A DNA stretch of 64,000 nt from Sulfurimicrobium sp963779055 (GCA_963779055.1 CAVZWN010000005.1:496001-560000), one strand, 5' to 3'. Numbered from the stretch's first letter, positions 41,891 through 54,674 are shown. A program made the numbers and translations. Notes: generated by a model from the sequence alone, not told the origin.

Positions 41891-42805
41891 ATGATTAAAC
41901 AACGCACGCTGAAAAACATTATCCAGGCAACCGGGATCGGCCTTCATACGGGCGAAAAGGTCTACCTGACCCTGCGCCCGGCCGCCCCGGACACCGGCAT
42001 CGTTTTTCGTCGCGTCGATCTGCCACAGCCAGTTGAGATCCAGGCCAGACCAGAAAACGTAGGCGACACGCGGCTTTCCTCTACGCTGGAACAGAGTGGC
42101 GCAAAAGTGTCCACGGTAGAGCATTTGATGGCCGCCCTGGCCGGACTCGGCATCGACAACATCTATGTCGACCTGTCCGCCGCCGAAGTGCCGATCATGG
42201 ATGGCTCTGCCTCCCCCTTCGTGTTCCTGCTGCAATCCGCAGGAATTGAAGAACAGAATTGCGCAAAAAAATATATTCGCATCAAGAAGACTATCGAAGT
42301 CCACGACGGGGACAAATGGGTTCGTTTCGAACCCCACAATGGATTCCGGGTGAACTTCACCATTGCCTTCGATCACCCGGTATTCGAAACATCCGGACAG
42401 TCCATCACGCTGGACCTGGCGCAGGCATCCTTCGTCAAGGAAATCTCCCGCGCCCGCACCTTCGGCTTCATGCAGGACGTTGAAACCCTGCGCACTCACG
42501 GCCTGGCTCTCGGCGGCAGCATGGACAACGCCATCGTGATGGACGAATACCGCGTGCTCAACAGCGACGGGTTGCGTTATGAAGATGAATTCGTCAAACA
42601 CAAGGTACTTGATGCCATTGGCGATCTCTACATCCTGGGCCACCCGCTGATCGGCGCCTTTACCGCCTACAAATCCGGGCACGCCCTCAATAACCGTCTG
42701 CTGCGCGCGCTGCTGGCAGATTCCGAAGCATGGGAATTCGTTTCTTTTGATCAGACTGAGCAGGCGCCTGAGGCCCTGCTGAATTTCTACAGTCAGACCG
42801 CTTGA
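41891..42805 (+). CDS. lpxC: UDP-3-O-acyl-N-acetylglucosamine deacetylase LpxC
   Basis: Zn-dependent committed step of lipid A synthesis. The 304-residue protein has the zinc ligand motifs STVEHLMAALAGLG, and HKVLDAIGDLYILGH, MDGSASPFVFLLQ, and TAYKSGHALNNRLL with the catalytic His. ATG 41891 (MIKQRTLKNIIQATGIGLH) is the family start; the 41855 reading is extra. The 180-base A+T-rich leader upstream could host regulation. Confidence 0.97.
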   Translation: MIKQRTLKNIIQATGIGLHTGEKVYLTLRPAAPDTGIVFRRVDLPQPVEIQARPENVGDTRLSSTLEQSGAKVSTVEHLMAALAGLGIDNIYVDLSAAEVPIMDGSASPFVFLLQSAGIEEQNCAKKYIRIKKTIEVHDGDKWVRFEPHNGFRVNFTIAFDHPVFETSGQSITLDLAQASFVKEISRARTFGFMQDVETLRTHGLALGGSMDNAIVMDEYRVLNSDGLRYEDEFVKHKVLDAIGDLYILGHPLIGAFTAYKSGHALNNRLLRALLADSEAWEFVSFDQTEQAPEALLNFYSQTA

Positions 42806-42996
42806 TTATCCTCCGTCTTGCCATCTACCTCGCCCTGATCGGGATCGTTTCATCTCTTGTCATCGGACTGCTACTGCGGGACCGGCGTTATTTTCGACTG
42901 GCATGGCAGATTTTCAAGTTCTCGCTCGTTCTGCTACTAGTCTTTGCCGCCCTGATCTTCATGGGCCGAGCCGTCCTCTACCGCATGCCGCTTTAG
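42802..42996 (+). CDS. Small membrane protein downstream of lpxC
   Basis: A 64-residue product with two hydrophobic helices (LAIYLALIGIVSSLVIGLLL; SLVLLLVFAALIFMG) joined by a basic DRRYFRLAW loop. The start is TTG 42802 inside the lpxC stop; no strong RBS, so translation would depend on coupling. The last 60 bases overlap the dciA-like gene on the other strand. Similar small proteins sit between lpxC and dciA in other betaproteobacteria. No function known. Confidence 0.6.
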   Translation: MIILRLAIYLALIGIVSSLVIGLLLRDRRYFRLAWQIFKFSLVLLLVFAALIFMGRAVLYRMPL

Positions 42997-43407
42997 CATG
43001 GCCTCAATTGCCTGTTTAAGCGGCGACTCCTCCAGCTCACCAGCCAGCTGACGAAAACTGGCAACACCAGCAGGACCCAGGCGCAGTGTTTTTGGCGGCT
43101 TTTCCTGACGTGGGCGAAAGCCAGCTTGCACTCGCACCAGAATTGAAGTAACCTCGAACCCCCTTTTTTGGAATTTTTCCAGCAAAGTCGGCGCAAGCTG
43201 CCGGGCCTTGGCAGCAATTGCGCCATTATTTGCATACAACACCAGAACCCGGTCCTGCAAACCACTTATCTTGCACATCTGAGCCAAAGGCGGCGGCGCG
43301 AGCTTCTCCCACAACCGCTGCAACTCTGACAAATGTGCGACTCGCGCGGCCAGAGCAGCAAGACTGGTTGCTGAAGTGAAATAGGACTGTAGTTTGCGTA
43401 CGCTCAT
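42937..43407 (-). CDS. DciA-like (DUF721) protein
   Basis: A 156-residue DUF721/DciA-type protein: LQRLWEKLAPPPLAQMCKIS and ISGLQDRVLVLYANNGAIAA form the KH-like core. DciA helps load the replicative helicase DnaB. The tail is charged and disordered. It overlaps the small membrane gene by 60 bases on the opposite strand and diverges from the M23 peptidase gene. Confidence 0.8.
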   Translation of the reverse strand: MSVRKLQSYFTSATSLAALAARVAHLSELQRLWEKLAPPPLAQMCKISGLQDRVLVLYANNGAIAAKARQLAPTLLEKFQKRGFEVTSILVRVQAGFRPRQEKPPKTLRLGPAGVASFRQLAGELEESPLKQAIEAMLKRHAVEDGSAHEDQGGKD

Positions 43408-43422
43408 GGAGGGTTTTGCCTC

Positions 43423-44292
43423 GTGAACATTATTTTCGTATCAAATAGTCTGGCCAGGAGCAAAAGCATCACGCTGGGCCACAACCAGGCCATCACGCTT
43501 ATTCTGGGCTGGATTATTGTGCCTGTCTTCATTGCCCTGGGACTCTATTATTTCATGCTTTCCGGCAACCCGGCCCCGCAGGAAATGAAAACCACCCATG
43601 TACAGGAAAATCTCAACACCATGGCAGCCCGCCTGGGCCAGCTCCAGGCTCAGGTCCTGCGTCTGGATGCCGTAGGGGGGAGGCTCGCCAAGCACTTCGG
43701 CCTGCCAGAACAGGAATTCGACTTCCGCAAGCAACCGGGCCAGGGCGGCGCAGAAACCCGGGCCCCCCAGTTCCAGCTTGACACGCATCAGCTCGAACAT
43801 GAACTGGCCCTGTTCGCCCAGCAACTGGAAGAGCGCTCCAGGAGTCTGAGCGTACTTGAAGCCATGACACTGCGCGAACAGGTTGCCAGAAGCACCTCGC
43901 CCACCCTGCAACCCGTCTCGGCGGGCTGGTTTTCATCCAACTACGGATGGCGGCTCGATCCCTTCAGTGGCAAAAAAGCCTTTCACGAAGGCGTTGACTT
44001 CATGGCAGAGGCCGGCACCCCTGTCACTGCGGCTGCAGGCGGCGTGGTGGTCTACTCTGATTATCACCCCCAGTATGGTAATATGATAGACATTGACCAT
44101 GGCAATGGCATGGTAAGCCGCTACGCGCACGCTTCGAAGCGAATGGTCAAAGTTGACGACATCGTATTGCAGGGTCAAAAAATTGCTGAAGTTGGCTCTA
44201 CTGGCCGCTCTACCGGCCCGCACCTGCACTTCGAAGTACTTAAAAATGGCGCACCACAGAATCCAGCGCGTTACCTGAAAACTGCCGGATAA
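43423..44292 (+). CDS. M23 (LytM) family peptidoglycan endopeptidase
   Basis: A 289-residue protein with an N-terminal membrane anchor (LILGWIIVPVFIALGLYYF), a helical linker (NTMAARLGQLQAQVLRLDAV) and an M23 domain with zinc/active-site motifs FHEGVDFMAEAGTP and HLHFEVLKNG. Both H-x(n)-D and HxH are intact, so it is likely active rather than an activator-type LytM. GTG start at 43423. secA follows after 86 bases. Confidence 0.92.
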   Translation: MNIIFVSNSLARSKSITLGHNQAITLILGWIIVPVFIALGLYYFMLSGNPAPQEMKTTHVQENLNTMAARLGQLQAQVLRLDAVGGRLAKHFGLPEQEFDFRKQPGQGGAETRAPQFQLDTHQLEHELALFAQQLEERSRSLSVLEAMTLREQVARSTSPTLQPVSAGWFSSNYGWRLDPFSGKKAFHEGVDFMAEAGTPVTAAAGGVVVYSDYHPQYGNMIDIDHGNGMVSRYAHASKRMVKVDDIVLQGQKIAEVGSTGRSTGPHLHFEVLKNGAPQNPARYLKTAG

Positions 44293-44378
44293 CGAATAAC
44301 AGGAGGCTCAAAGGGAATCCCGCATCCAACCGGATGCCCGAGATTGCCAGAGCCTCCCTCTTTTTGATTGAAGTTTCC

Positions 44379-47100
<2,722 letters not shown>

Positions 47101-47108
<8 letters not shown>

Positions 47109-49323
47109 CGATAAGTGGCGCGGGGCGGCCAAGGCAATAGCCCTGGCCATGTGAGAAGCCGAGACGGCTGACCTTCTCAAGCGTTTGTTCGTTTTCCAGC
47201 CCCTCGGCCACCATGAAATAACCGGCCTGCCGAATCATCATCGCCAGGCCCTCCACAATACCGCCCTGCCGCTCATCAGCTTCCTCCAGGCTACGGATCA
47301 GTGAAATATCGAACTTCACAATATCCACCGGCATATTGGCCAGATAGCCGAGAGATGAGTAGCCACTGCCAAAATCGTCCAGCGCCACCTTGAAGCCGGT
47401 TGCACGCAACAGATTCAGATTGGCCGAAGCCTGCTGCAACTGCGTGATCAGCGCTGTCTCGGTAATTTCCAGCACCAGGGTGTAATCCTTGAGAAAGGGC
47501 TCGAATTCCGCCAGTTTTTCTCTGATCCGGGGGTGGATGATAGCCGGGCCTGAAATATTCAGTGACAGCCCGCTACCGGGCGGAATCAGGCCGCTGCGCA
47601 AATTCTCCAGAATTTTCCCCATCACGGCGAAATCCATCTCGGCCTCGAGGCGCCGTCCTCCCACTACAGGAAAAATCTCGCTGGGCATAATCAACTCCTG
47701 ATCGCGTCGAATCCGCACCAGCGCCTCGTAATACTCAATCTTTCGCGTCGCCAGACTGACCACCGGCTGGTAATGCATCTCCAGACATGCGCCCGAAGAA
47801 ACCGCTTCAAATACTGCGCTGGTCACCTGATTCGAAAGCAGGGCGTTACCATCATGCGCCATATTGTCCGTGTAGCGCGCGATCTTGCCATGGCCCGGGC
47901 GCTTGGCGTAGTACATGGCAACATCGGCCTGTTTTTGCAGTGTCACCAGATTTTCTGCCTGATCGCCTTCGGCATGCGCCAGGCCGATACTGATCCGGAT
48001 CGGCTCCCTGATCCCCAGCCCGGAAAAATCGAACTGATCCACCGCCTCCACGCAACGCTTCGCGACCTCATCGACATGGTGCTCGTCCGCATCCAGGAAC
48101 ATGGTCGCGAACTCGTCCCCTCCCAGGCGATAGAGCCGATCGCCGGAACGCAGGGTGGCCTGCAAGGTCTGAGCAATCGACATCAACACCCGGTCGCCTA
48201 CATGATGGCCATAGGTATCGTTGATCGGCTTGAAATGATCACAATCAAACAGCATGACCGAGACCGCAACACGGTGTCCCCGGGCAACGGACAGCAGCAT
48301 TTTCCAGTCCTCGTCAAAGCAGCGCCGGTTCGAAACCCCGGTCAGCGGATCACGATGCGCCATGGTCCACAATTCAGTATTTTTCTGGTCCAGGCTGGCG
48401 TGCATGGTTTCCAGCTCGCGCTGATACTCATTGAGGGAGTTCCGGACTTTTTCCAGCTCCTTGACAGACAAGCGGCCCCCAAGAGAGTCGAGCATCTGGC
48501 CATCATGCCCGCCCCGCAGGGTATCGATATGCTGCGACAATCTCAGCAACGGCCTGGCCAGCAAAGCGGACAGCGCGGCATAAAATATCCAGGAAAGCAG
48601 GAGGACGACGAAGGCAATCTGGTACTGATAGCGGGTCAGAAACGCCAGCAGGGCTGACATTTCCTCATTCGGAAGCACTTTGAACAGGACACGTTCCGTC
48701 AGATCGGAATGAATGGTTTCGCCTTCATGAATGGACAGGACGATGCTGGCCGCATCCACGTAACGAAAGTGCTGCGCACTCAGCAATGCAGACCGGAAAT
48801 CGATTTTAAGTACGGCATAACCAGAAACCTGCCCCCTGATCTCCACATCCTGAATCGGCTGGACAAGATAAATAAAATCACGTCCGCCCTGCCGGGTCAC
48901 CTCAGTGCGTGCCACACCCTCAACCATCCCGGGCATACCCGGTGGAAGCACGCCAAGAGGGTGGCCCTGACGATTATAAAGCGCCACTGACCTGACGTAA
49001 TCCGGCACGACACCGCCCTGAAGAACACGATTATTGCGCCAGTATTCGTAGTAGCCCGGATCGCTCAACTGCTGGCGCGTTTCATCCCAGTTTGCCAGCG
49101 CACGCCCCGCCTGCTCCAGCTCCCTGGTCAGATACTGCAGCGCCCGTGTAATTTCGGCATGGGCCGCGCGCTGGCTGTTGAGCTCAGCCTGAATCCGGGT
49201 GGAATGAATTTTGTCCAGCATCAGCCAGCTGGTAAAACCAAAGAACAGGGTTACCAGAATGATAAATACGATACCGTAGGTTCTGACCGAAAACGGCGAA
49301 AACGAAGGGCGAATGAATCGCAT
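47101..49323 (-). CDS. Membrane GGDEF/EAL protein with a CHASE4-like periplasmic sensor
   Basis: The 740-residue protein has two membrane helices flanking a periplasmic domain with the NWDETR motif typical of CHASE4, then a HAMP-like ALLARPLLRLSQHIDTL, a GGDEF domain with RLGGDEFATMF and an RSGD I-site (RxxD five residues before GGDEF), and an EAL domain with YYEALVRI, LSLNISG, EITETALI, DDFGSGYSSLGYL, VKFDISLI and EGLENEQ. Both activities look catalytically intact; net direction is unknown. Transcribed toward secA with an 8-base overlap. Confidence 0.94.
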
Positions 49324-49326
49324 TGC

Positions 49327-50187
49327 TTACCGGGGTTTCTTTTTCAGAATTTCGCCGACCCGGTCGTTGAGCTCAAATTCATGCTCACCGTCAAAGAAAT
49401 GGCCGGCATTTTCAATCATGGTCACCGGCACACGGCTTTTTACGAGCTGCGCCTGCCAGTCTGGCGAAATCACCTGGTCTTTGGTCCCCAGCACGACATC
49501 TACAGGCAGCCTGACTTTGCTCAGAGCGTCCACGATCACATCGCCACGCCAGTCCGCGTAAGAAAGATAGGCGGGCACAGTCGCTGCGTAGTTATTCTTG
49601 CAATAAGCCATGGTGAAACGGCGCAGTGGTGGCACCTGACCCGGTTCGACAGGTTTTTCCGCCCGGGATTTGCGATATTGCTCGGCGTCCACGGTAATAG
49701 GCGTGATGCCCACCAGGATGGCCCGCTCCACCTGCACACTTGGCGCGCCAACAAGATAAGCCAGTATGTCCTTGCCGCCGGAACTGTGACCAACCAGGAC
49801 AATCCTTTTATGACCGTGACTGGCCAGCCAGTTAACCCACTGACCGATTTCCTTCAGGTCATCCTGCAAAAAATGCTTGTGGACCGCTTCACACGACAGG
49901 CTTTTGTTGCGATGGCTTATGCCCAGAGAAAGCGTTGGCGCCAGAACCGGATAACCGGCATCGGATAGCGCATCCGCAAGACGGCTCATAGGCGGTGAAT
50001 TGCGCGTCTGCAGGAAACCATGCAACAGCAGGAGGGCAGGGCGCCCTGGTTTGCCAGCCCGGTAATCTGCAACACCCGTCAGATGAGGGGAAAATTTGAT
50101 TTCGACTGTGTCCGCACGGGCGCTGGCAAAAACCAGAAAAACCGGGAAAAACAGCAAAAAAACTTGTACCCGCATCAAGCGCTTCAT
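49327..50187 (-). CDS. Secreted alpha/beta hydrolase
   Basis: A 286-residue protein with signal peptide (VQVFLLFFPVFLVFASARAD), oxyanion motif LLLHGFLQT, nucleophile VGHSSGGKDIL (about residue 155) and GTKDQVISPDW plus a C-terminal His in ENAGHFFDG, making a plausible Ser-Asp-His triad. Substrate unknown. ATG 50187 has GGGGGA seven bases upstream; ATG 50202 is an alternative. It starts three bases after the GGDEF gene start on the same strand, 5' end facing mogA. Confidence 0.86.
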   Translation of the reverse strand: MKRLMRVQVFLLFFPVFLVFASARADTVEIKFSPHLTGVADYRAGKPGRPALLLLHGFLQTRNSPPMSRLADALSDAGYPVLAPTLSLGISHRNKSLSCEAVHKHFLQDDLKEIGQWVNWLASHGHKRIVLVGHSSGGKDILAYLVGAPSVQVERAILVGITPITVDAEQYRKSRAEKPVEPGQVPPLRRFTMAYCKNNYAATVPAYLSYADWRGDVIVDALSKVRLPVDVVLGTKDQVISPDWQAQLVKSRVPVTMIENAGHFFDGEHEFELNDRVGEILKKKPR

Positions 50188-50321
50188 TCTTCTGTCCCCC
50201 ATCTAATCAGATTTTTTCCTATCAAATAGTATAGCGCCGCCCCTGACAACAAAAGCAATATCGTCCATGCGGATGATCATCTAATTCAGGTTAAAATCAC
50301 GCTACCAGATAAGGAGCCACC

Positions 50322-50891
50322 ATGAATCAAGCTTTCCCGCCTGCAAAAATCGGCCTCGTCACAGTCAGCGACCGGGCCTTTCAGGGCGTGTATGAAGATC
50401 AGGGTATTCCCGCCCTGCACACTTGGCTGGAAGCAACGCTTGCCACGCCGTATCTGGCTGTCACGCGCCTGGTGCCGGACGAACAGGCACAAATCGAAGC
50501 TGCTTTGAAACAGCTGGTGGACGAAGAAGCCTGCTGCCTGGTACTTACCACCGGCGGCACCGGGCCAGCGCCGCGCGATGTCACACCAGAGGCCACACTG
50601 GCCGTGGCGGACCGGGTTCTGGATGGCTTCGGCGAGCAGATGCGTGCCGTGAGCCTGAAATATGTCCCGACAGCCATTCTGTCGCGTCAGGTAGGGGTCA
50701 TCCGCAAACAGAGCCTGATCCTCAACCTGCCCGGACAGCCCAAGGCGATCAAGGAAACGCTGGATGGCGTTTTTGCTGCCGTGCCTTACTGCATCGACCT
50801 GATCGGAGGGCCTTATCTCGAAACGCTGCCTGAAGCGGTTCAGCCTTTCCGCCCCAAATCGGCGCAGCGCCCAAAAGCAGAAAACACCTGA
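50322..50891 (+). CDS. mogA: Molybdopterin adenylyltransferase (MogA/MoaB family)
   Basis: The 189-residue protein starts AKIGLVTVSDRAFQGVYED and has TTGGTGPAPRDVTPEAT and LPGQPKAIKETLDGVFAAVP, the MPT-binding and GTG blocks of the family. MogA and MoaB are hard to separate by sequence alone; the length and PRDVTPEAT form favour MogA. AAGGAG precedes the ATG. No other moco gene is nearby. Confidence 0.93.
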   Translation: MNQAFPPAKIGLVTVSDRAFQGVYEDQGIPALHTWLEATLATPYLAVTRLVPDEQAQIEAALKQLVDEEACCLVLTTGGTGPAPRDVTPEATLAVADRVLDGFGEQMRAVSLKYVPTAILSRQVGVIRKQSLILNLPGQPKAIKETLDGVFAAVPYCIDLIGGPYLETLPEAVQPFRPKSAQRPKAENT

Positions 50892-50923
50892 TTAGAGCCG
50901 ATTGAAACAGGCGCTAATGCTTT

Positions 50924-50951
50924 TTGCATTAAACGACCGTCAGCGTACAAT
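50924..50951 (+). promoter_or_regulatory. Candidate sigma-70 promoter of the PilZ-like gene
   Basis: TTGCAT (50924-50929) and TACAAT (50946-50951), 16-base spacer, 35 bases upstream of the ATG at 50986. The -35 overlaps an inverted repeat TAATGC-TTTTT-GCATTA (50915-50931). Confidence 0.5.
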
Positions 50952-50985
50952 CTAGCGCACAAAACAGGACAAATCCGGGGGTGAC

Positions 50986-52584
50986 ATGTTTGACTTCAAG
51001 GGGCTGATCAACGCCCTTCTGCGAAAAACCAGTGACGATCCCGTCGGCGATCTGAAATCCGCCACCATCTGGGTACAGGAGTTGCCGCAAAACGATATCC
51101 ATCAGGCACAGCAGGAGATCGTCAAAGCCTTGGGCGGCCTCAACCGCAACGCCGGTACCTCGCTCAAGGAACGCGTCCGGGTACTGCTCTATCTGGACGA
51201 CAAAGCCAGCTCCCTGCAGGAAACCCTGTGCCGCGAATACCTTGCCACTTGCGATGATCCGGACAGTCCATCTCGTCAGCGGCTCCCTACCATTCTGCAA
51301 TTCTGGGAAGAGATGGGCGCAGGCTATGAACAATGCATCCGCACCTTTGCCAAGAATCCTGGCAGCTCGAAAATCCGCGAACAACTCCCTTTGCTGACCG
51401 CCAAGGCGCTGCATTTCCACGCCATGCAGGCGAAGTGGAGCCATATTCGCTACCTGCCGGTCGAGGCGCATGTCTGGCGCCGCATGCACCGGCTTTACCT
51501 GTTTGCGGAGCAGGAAAAAATTGACCGTGTACCGCTGCGGCTCAATCCACAACAGGACGACACCACTTGCGCCAGCGAATATCTGCAGCCAATGATGCTG
51601 CATCTGGCCAGCCCTGCCAGCCTGCGCCCGGCCCAGATCGAAAATATTGACCGGTGGCTCGACAGCTGGGCAAAAAGCCTGGTGATCGAGGCCGATTTCC
51701 GCCCTCACCGCCAGATCTATGCCGTGAATCTGGGCGACACAAAACCGGCAAGAAAACTGCGCCGCAATATGCTGGGAGAAAAATACCGCTACTGGGGCAT
51801 CGAGCTGATGCTGGTATTCATCGCCAAAATCGTGGAGCAACTCAAACAGGGGGAACTGCCGGCCCGCCTCAGACTTGGCGAAGATTGCCGCCTGCCATCC
51901 TGTCTCGAACTGATCGAAGAGGTCACCGGGCGCTGGTCAGGCCAGTCCACCACGCGCAAACATGCCCGGATATCGGCTGAAAAACCGCTGCTGGTGATAC
52001 AGGATTTTGCCAACATCGTGGCGCACCTGAAGGGCAGCAAGAATAGCGGCGTCACGGCGACATTCAGCGTCGAGAACACGAAAACGCAAACCACACTCAA
52101 GCCCAGCGGCGAACCCGAGCTGTTCGAGCCCACAGCACAGCAATGGCAGGTAGAAAATGAATCCCTGAGCGGCTACGGCGTCACTTTTACGCGCAACACC
52201 AAGGAGCCGCTGAAAATAGGCACGCTGGTAGGTCTCAAGGCGGCCATCGGCAAGGGCTTTGCCATAGGAATCGTGCGTCGCATCAGCAACGAACCACCGC
52301 GCAAGGTCAATGCAGGCATCCAGACACTGAGCCAGACTGCGATTGCGGTCGAACTGCATCCTCTGCCCGGCGAGCAGGGCATGTCAGGCCCGGCGATTTA
52401 TCTCCCGGAACTGCCCAAGCTTGCCCAGGGACGCAGCCTGCTGTCGCCTGCCAGCGCATACCAGCCTTCCCGGTTGGTTCAGCTCAAGGCGCAGGGCAAA
52501 ACCTATACCATTCGCCTGCACACAGCGGTAGAACATGGTCCGGATTATGTTCAGACAGGCTTTGACGTGGTTGCAAAAGGCTGA
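50986..52584 (+). CDS. Unknown protein with a PilZ-like C-terminal region
   Basis: A 532-residue cytoplasmic protein. The N-terminal two thirds are helical (EIVKALGGLNRNAGTSLKER; RRMHRLYLFAEQEKIDRVPL) without a recognised domain. After residue 380 a beta-rich segment (GTLVGLKAAIGKGFAIGIVR, RKVNAGIQTLSQTAIAVELH) resembles PilZ-like c-di-GMP-binding barrels, but the RxxxR and DxSxxG signature motifs are not clear. A strong promoter and SD-like GGGGGTGAC precede it. The next gene overlaps the stop. Function not assigned. Confidence 0.7.
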   Translation: MFDFKGLINALLRKTSDDPVGDLKSATIWVQELPQNDIHQAQQEIVKALGGLNRNAGTSLKERVRVLLYLDDKASSLQETLCREYLATCDDPDSPSRQRLPTILQFWEEMGAGYEQCIRTFAKNPGSSKIREQLPLLTAKALHFHAMQAKWSHIRYLPVEAHVWRRMHRLYLFAEQEKIDRVPLRLNPQQDDTTCASEYLQPMMLHLASPASLRPAQIENIDRWLDSWAKSLVIEADFRPHRQIYAVNLGDTKPARKLRRNMLGEKYRYWGIELMLVFIAKIVEQLKQGELPARLRLGEDCRLPSCLELIEEVTGRWSGQSTTRKHARISAEKPLLVIQDFANIVAHLKGSKNSGVTATFSVENTKTQTTLKPSGEPELFEPTAQQWQVENESLSGYGVTFTRNTKEPLKIGTLVGLKAAIGKGFAIGIVRRISNEPPRKVNAGIQTLSQTAIAVELHPLPGEQGMSGPAIYLPELPKLAQGRSLLSPASAYQPSRLVQLKAQGKTYTIRLHTAVEHGPDYVQTGFDVVAKG

Positions 52585-53282
52585 TGGCGGAAGACGCGCT
52601 CGAAATCGCCACCGGCGCCACCCCATCCTGTGCTGTCATCTGGCTGCATGGGCTGGGCGCCGACGGGCACGACTTTGCCCCCATCGTACCCGAACTAGGC
52701 TTGCCACCCGCGCTGGCAGTGCGTTTCATCTTCCCGCACGCGCCGCTGCTGCCGGTCACCATCAACAACGGCTATATCATGCCCGCCTGGTATGACGTCA
52801 GGAGCCTGGATCTGCGTCAGACCGAGGACGAAAGCGGCATCCGCGCCTCTCAGCAGCGGATAGAAGCCCTGATCCGGCATGAAGAAGCGCGCGGTATTTC
52901 TGCCTCACGCATCGTGCTGGCTGGCTTTTCCCAGGGCGGGGCCATCGCACTTCACACTGCCCTGCGCTACCCCGCCACCCTGGCGGGTGTATTGGCGCTT
53001 TCCACCTATCTTCCGTTGCCCTTGACCCTGGCTGCCGAAGCCAGCCCGGCCAATACCGGATTGCCGGTTTTCATGGCACATGGCAGCGCAGACAGCGTGA
53101 TTCCCGTTGCGCAGGGTCTCGCCTCGCGGGGCCAGTTAGAAGAACTTGGCCATGAAGTAGCCTGGCATGAGTATCCGATGGCACATTCCGTGTGCCCTGA
53201 GGAAATCACGGCTATCGGGCAGTGGCTGGTTCAGGTTTTAACGGCAGACAAGCAAGCGCCTGCTTCACTGCTCCGGCAGTAA
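52584..53282 (+). CDS. Phospholipase/carboxylesterase family alpha/beta hydrolase
   Basis: The 232-residue protein has VIWLHGLGADGHDF, nucleophile VLAGFSQGGAIALH (about residue 117), catalytic Asp in HGSADSVIPVAQG and His in MAHSVC. This is the EstB/YpfH-type carboxylesterase family. The ATG overlaps the previous stop by one base. Its 3' end overlaps the heptosyltransferase gene by 18 bases in convergent orientation. Confidence 0.9.
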   Translation: MAEDALEIATGATPSCAVIWLHGLGADGHDFAPIVPELGLPPALAVRFIFPHAPLLPVTINNGYIMPAWYDVRSLDLRQTEDESGIRASQQRIEALIRHEEARGISASRIVLAGFSQGGAIALHTALRYPATLAGVLALSTYLPLPLTLAAEASPANTGLPVFMAHGSADSVIPVAQGLASRGQLEELGHEVAWHEYPMAHSVCPEEITAIGQWLVQVLTADKQAPASLLRQ

Positions 53283-54347
53283 TTCCTGCACCGCGGCCAG
53301 CACGCGCCCGGCCGGAATCACCTCCAGACATTCGCTGCGCTTGCTGCCGCCGCAACCATCGTTTCCGCATGGCCGGCAAATGTGCTCCGAAGTCAGGGTG
53401 CGGTGCGGCACGCGCCACGGGCCCCATTCGAGGTCGCCGCTAGGGCCGAACAGCACAACCACCGGCGTTTGCATCGCCGCCGCGATGTGCATGGGCGCCG
53501 AATCGACGCCGACAAACACTTTTGCCATGACCGTCAGTGCCGCCAGTTGTTTCAGGCTCAGCTGGCCGGAGAAATCCACCACCGGCTGTTCGAGCGGCGC
53601 CAGCATTTCCCGCACCAAGGCCTGCTCCGCCGCATCCGGCGCCGCTGTAACCACAATCCTGTGGCCCTGGTTTTGCAAAGAGCGCATCAGTTCCGTCATG
53701 TGATGAACCGGCCAGCACTTGAACAGCCAGCGCGAAGCCGGGTGGATATGAATAAAATCTTTGCCCGACAGGCCATGCCGGGCCAGCATCTGCTCAACCT
53801 CACTGCGTGCCGCCTCGCCCGGCTCAAGAGTGAGCATGCGCTCACTCTCATCCGGAAAAAGACCGATTCTCCGCAAGGCATCGAGATGCATCTCGACCGT
53901 GTGGCGGAATCTCCCGGCCGGAACGGGGTAGAAATGACTAAAACTGTTGAGCCAGAAGCGGCCGCGCCCACGCACCTTGCGTGTCACGGCATGCGGCACG
54001 CCCAGCAGGCGGGTCAGCCAGGCACCGCGATTATGCTCCGTGAGATGAATGATCAGGTCGTAACGCCGGGCACGCAGGTGCGAGAACAGACGCCATTCCT
54101 CGCCGGCCTGGGCAAGGGGGCCGAGTCTTTTCCAGTTCCGGTCGATGGTATGCACTTCCGAGATGGCAGGATGAAACGTCAGCATCTCCGCTGTATCCAG
54201 ATAAACCAGCGCATCCACCTCGGCCTGGGGGGCGTGGTTTTTCAATGCCGTGAACAGCGGCGAAGTCAGCAGCACATCGCCGTGGTGGCGCAGCTTGATG
54301 ACCAGAACACGGCCCAGTTGGGACAGATCGATGGCGTCTTTGAGCAT
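53265..54347 (-). CDS. Glycosyltransferase family 9 (heptosyltransferase-III-like)
   Basis: A 360-residue protein with RVLVIKLRHHGDVLLTSPLF, HPASRWLFKCWP and GVDSAPMHIAAAMQTPVVVL, the ADP-heptose-binding blocks of GT9 enzymes such as RfaQ. It likely adds heptose or a similar sugar to the LPS inner core, fitting lpxC and kds genes elsewhere in the window. ATG 54347 starts the conserved region; an in-frame ATG at 54455 would add 36 residues unlike the family. The start is uncertain. Confidence 0.87.
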   Translation of the reverse strand: MLKDAIDLSQLGRVLVIKLRHHGDVLLTSPLFTALKNHAPQAEVDALVYLDTAEMLTFHPAISEVHTIDRNWKRLGPLAQAGEEWRLFSHLRARRYDLIIHLTEHNRGAWLTRLLGVPHAVTRKVRGRGRFWLNSFSHFYPVPAGRFRHTVEMHLDALRRIGLFPDESERMLTLEPGEAARSEVEQMLARHGLSGKDFIHIHPASRWLFKCWPVHHMTELMRSLQNQGHRIVVTAAPDAAEQALVREMLAPLEQPVVDFSGQLSLKQLAALTVMAKVFVGVDSAPMHIAAAMQTPVVVLFGPSGDLEWGPWRVPHRTLTSEHICRPCGNDGCGGSKRSECLEVIPAGRVLAAVQELLPEQ

Positions 54348-54496
54348 GCCGCGAACAATAGCAAAATTTCGCCACTTCCCCAATGGGAGAAATAAATTCG
54401 GGACGGCTTCATGGGCATTTTTCCACGAACCACCCCAATCGGCTGGCCGTTGCATGCTGACGCGGGCAGGGTTTATGCTAGAATCGCCGCCACGTT

Positions 54497-54674
54497 ACAG
54501 GTGCCCATTCGCCTTCCGGCGAACGGGTTAAACGGGAAACAGGTGAGCCGCTCAAACCGGCAAAGCCTGTGCTGCCCCCGCAACGGTAAGTGAGCGCAAA
54601 CGTATCAATATGCCACTGTGGCTTAAGCCATGGGAAGGCGGTGCGTTTTTTCACGAGCCCGGAGACCGGCCTGA
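54497..54674 (+). promoter_or_regulatory. Cobalamin (B12) riboswitch
   Basis: The B12-box region GCCTGTGCTGCCCCCGCAAC with CGGTAAG following (54565-54590), preceded by the P-paired GGGAAACAGGTGAGCC and followed by ATGGGAAGGCGG and GAGCCCGGAGACCGGCC, is the unmistakable order of the cobalamin element. It lies in the leader of btuB. It should lower btuB (and downstream cobO/cobQ) expression when adenosylcobalamin is present. A stretch with complementary bases around 54690 could sequester the SD. Confidence 0.93.
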
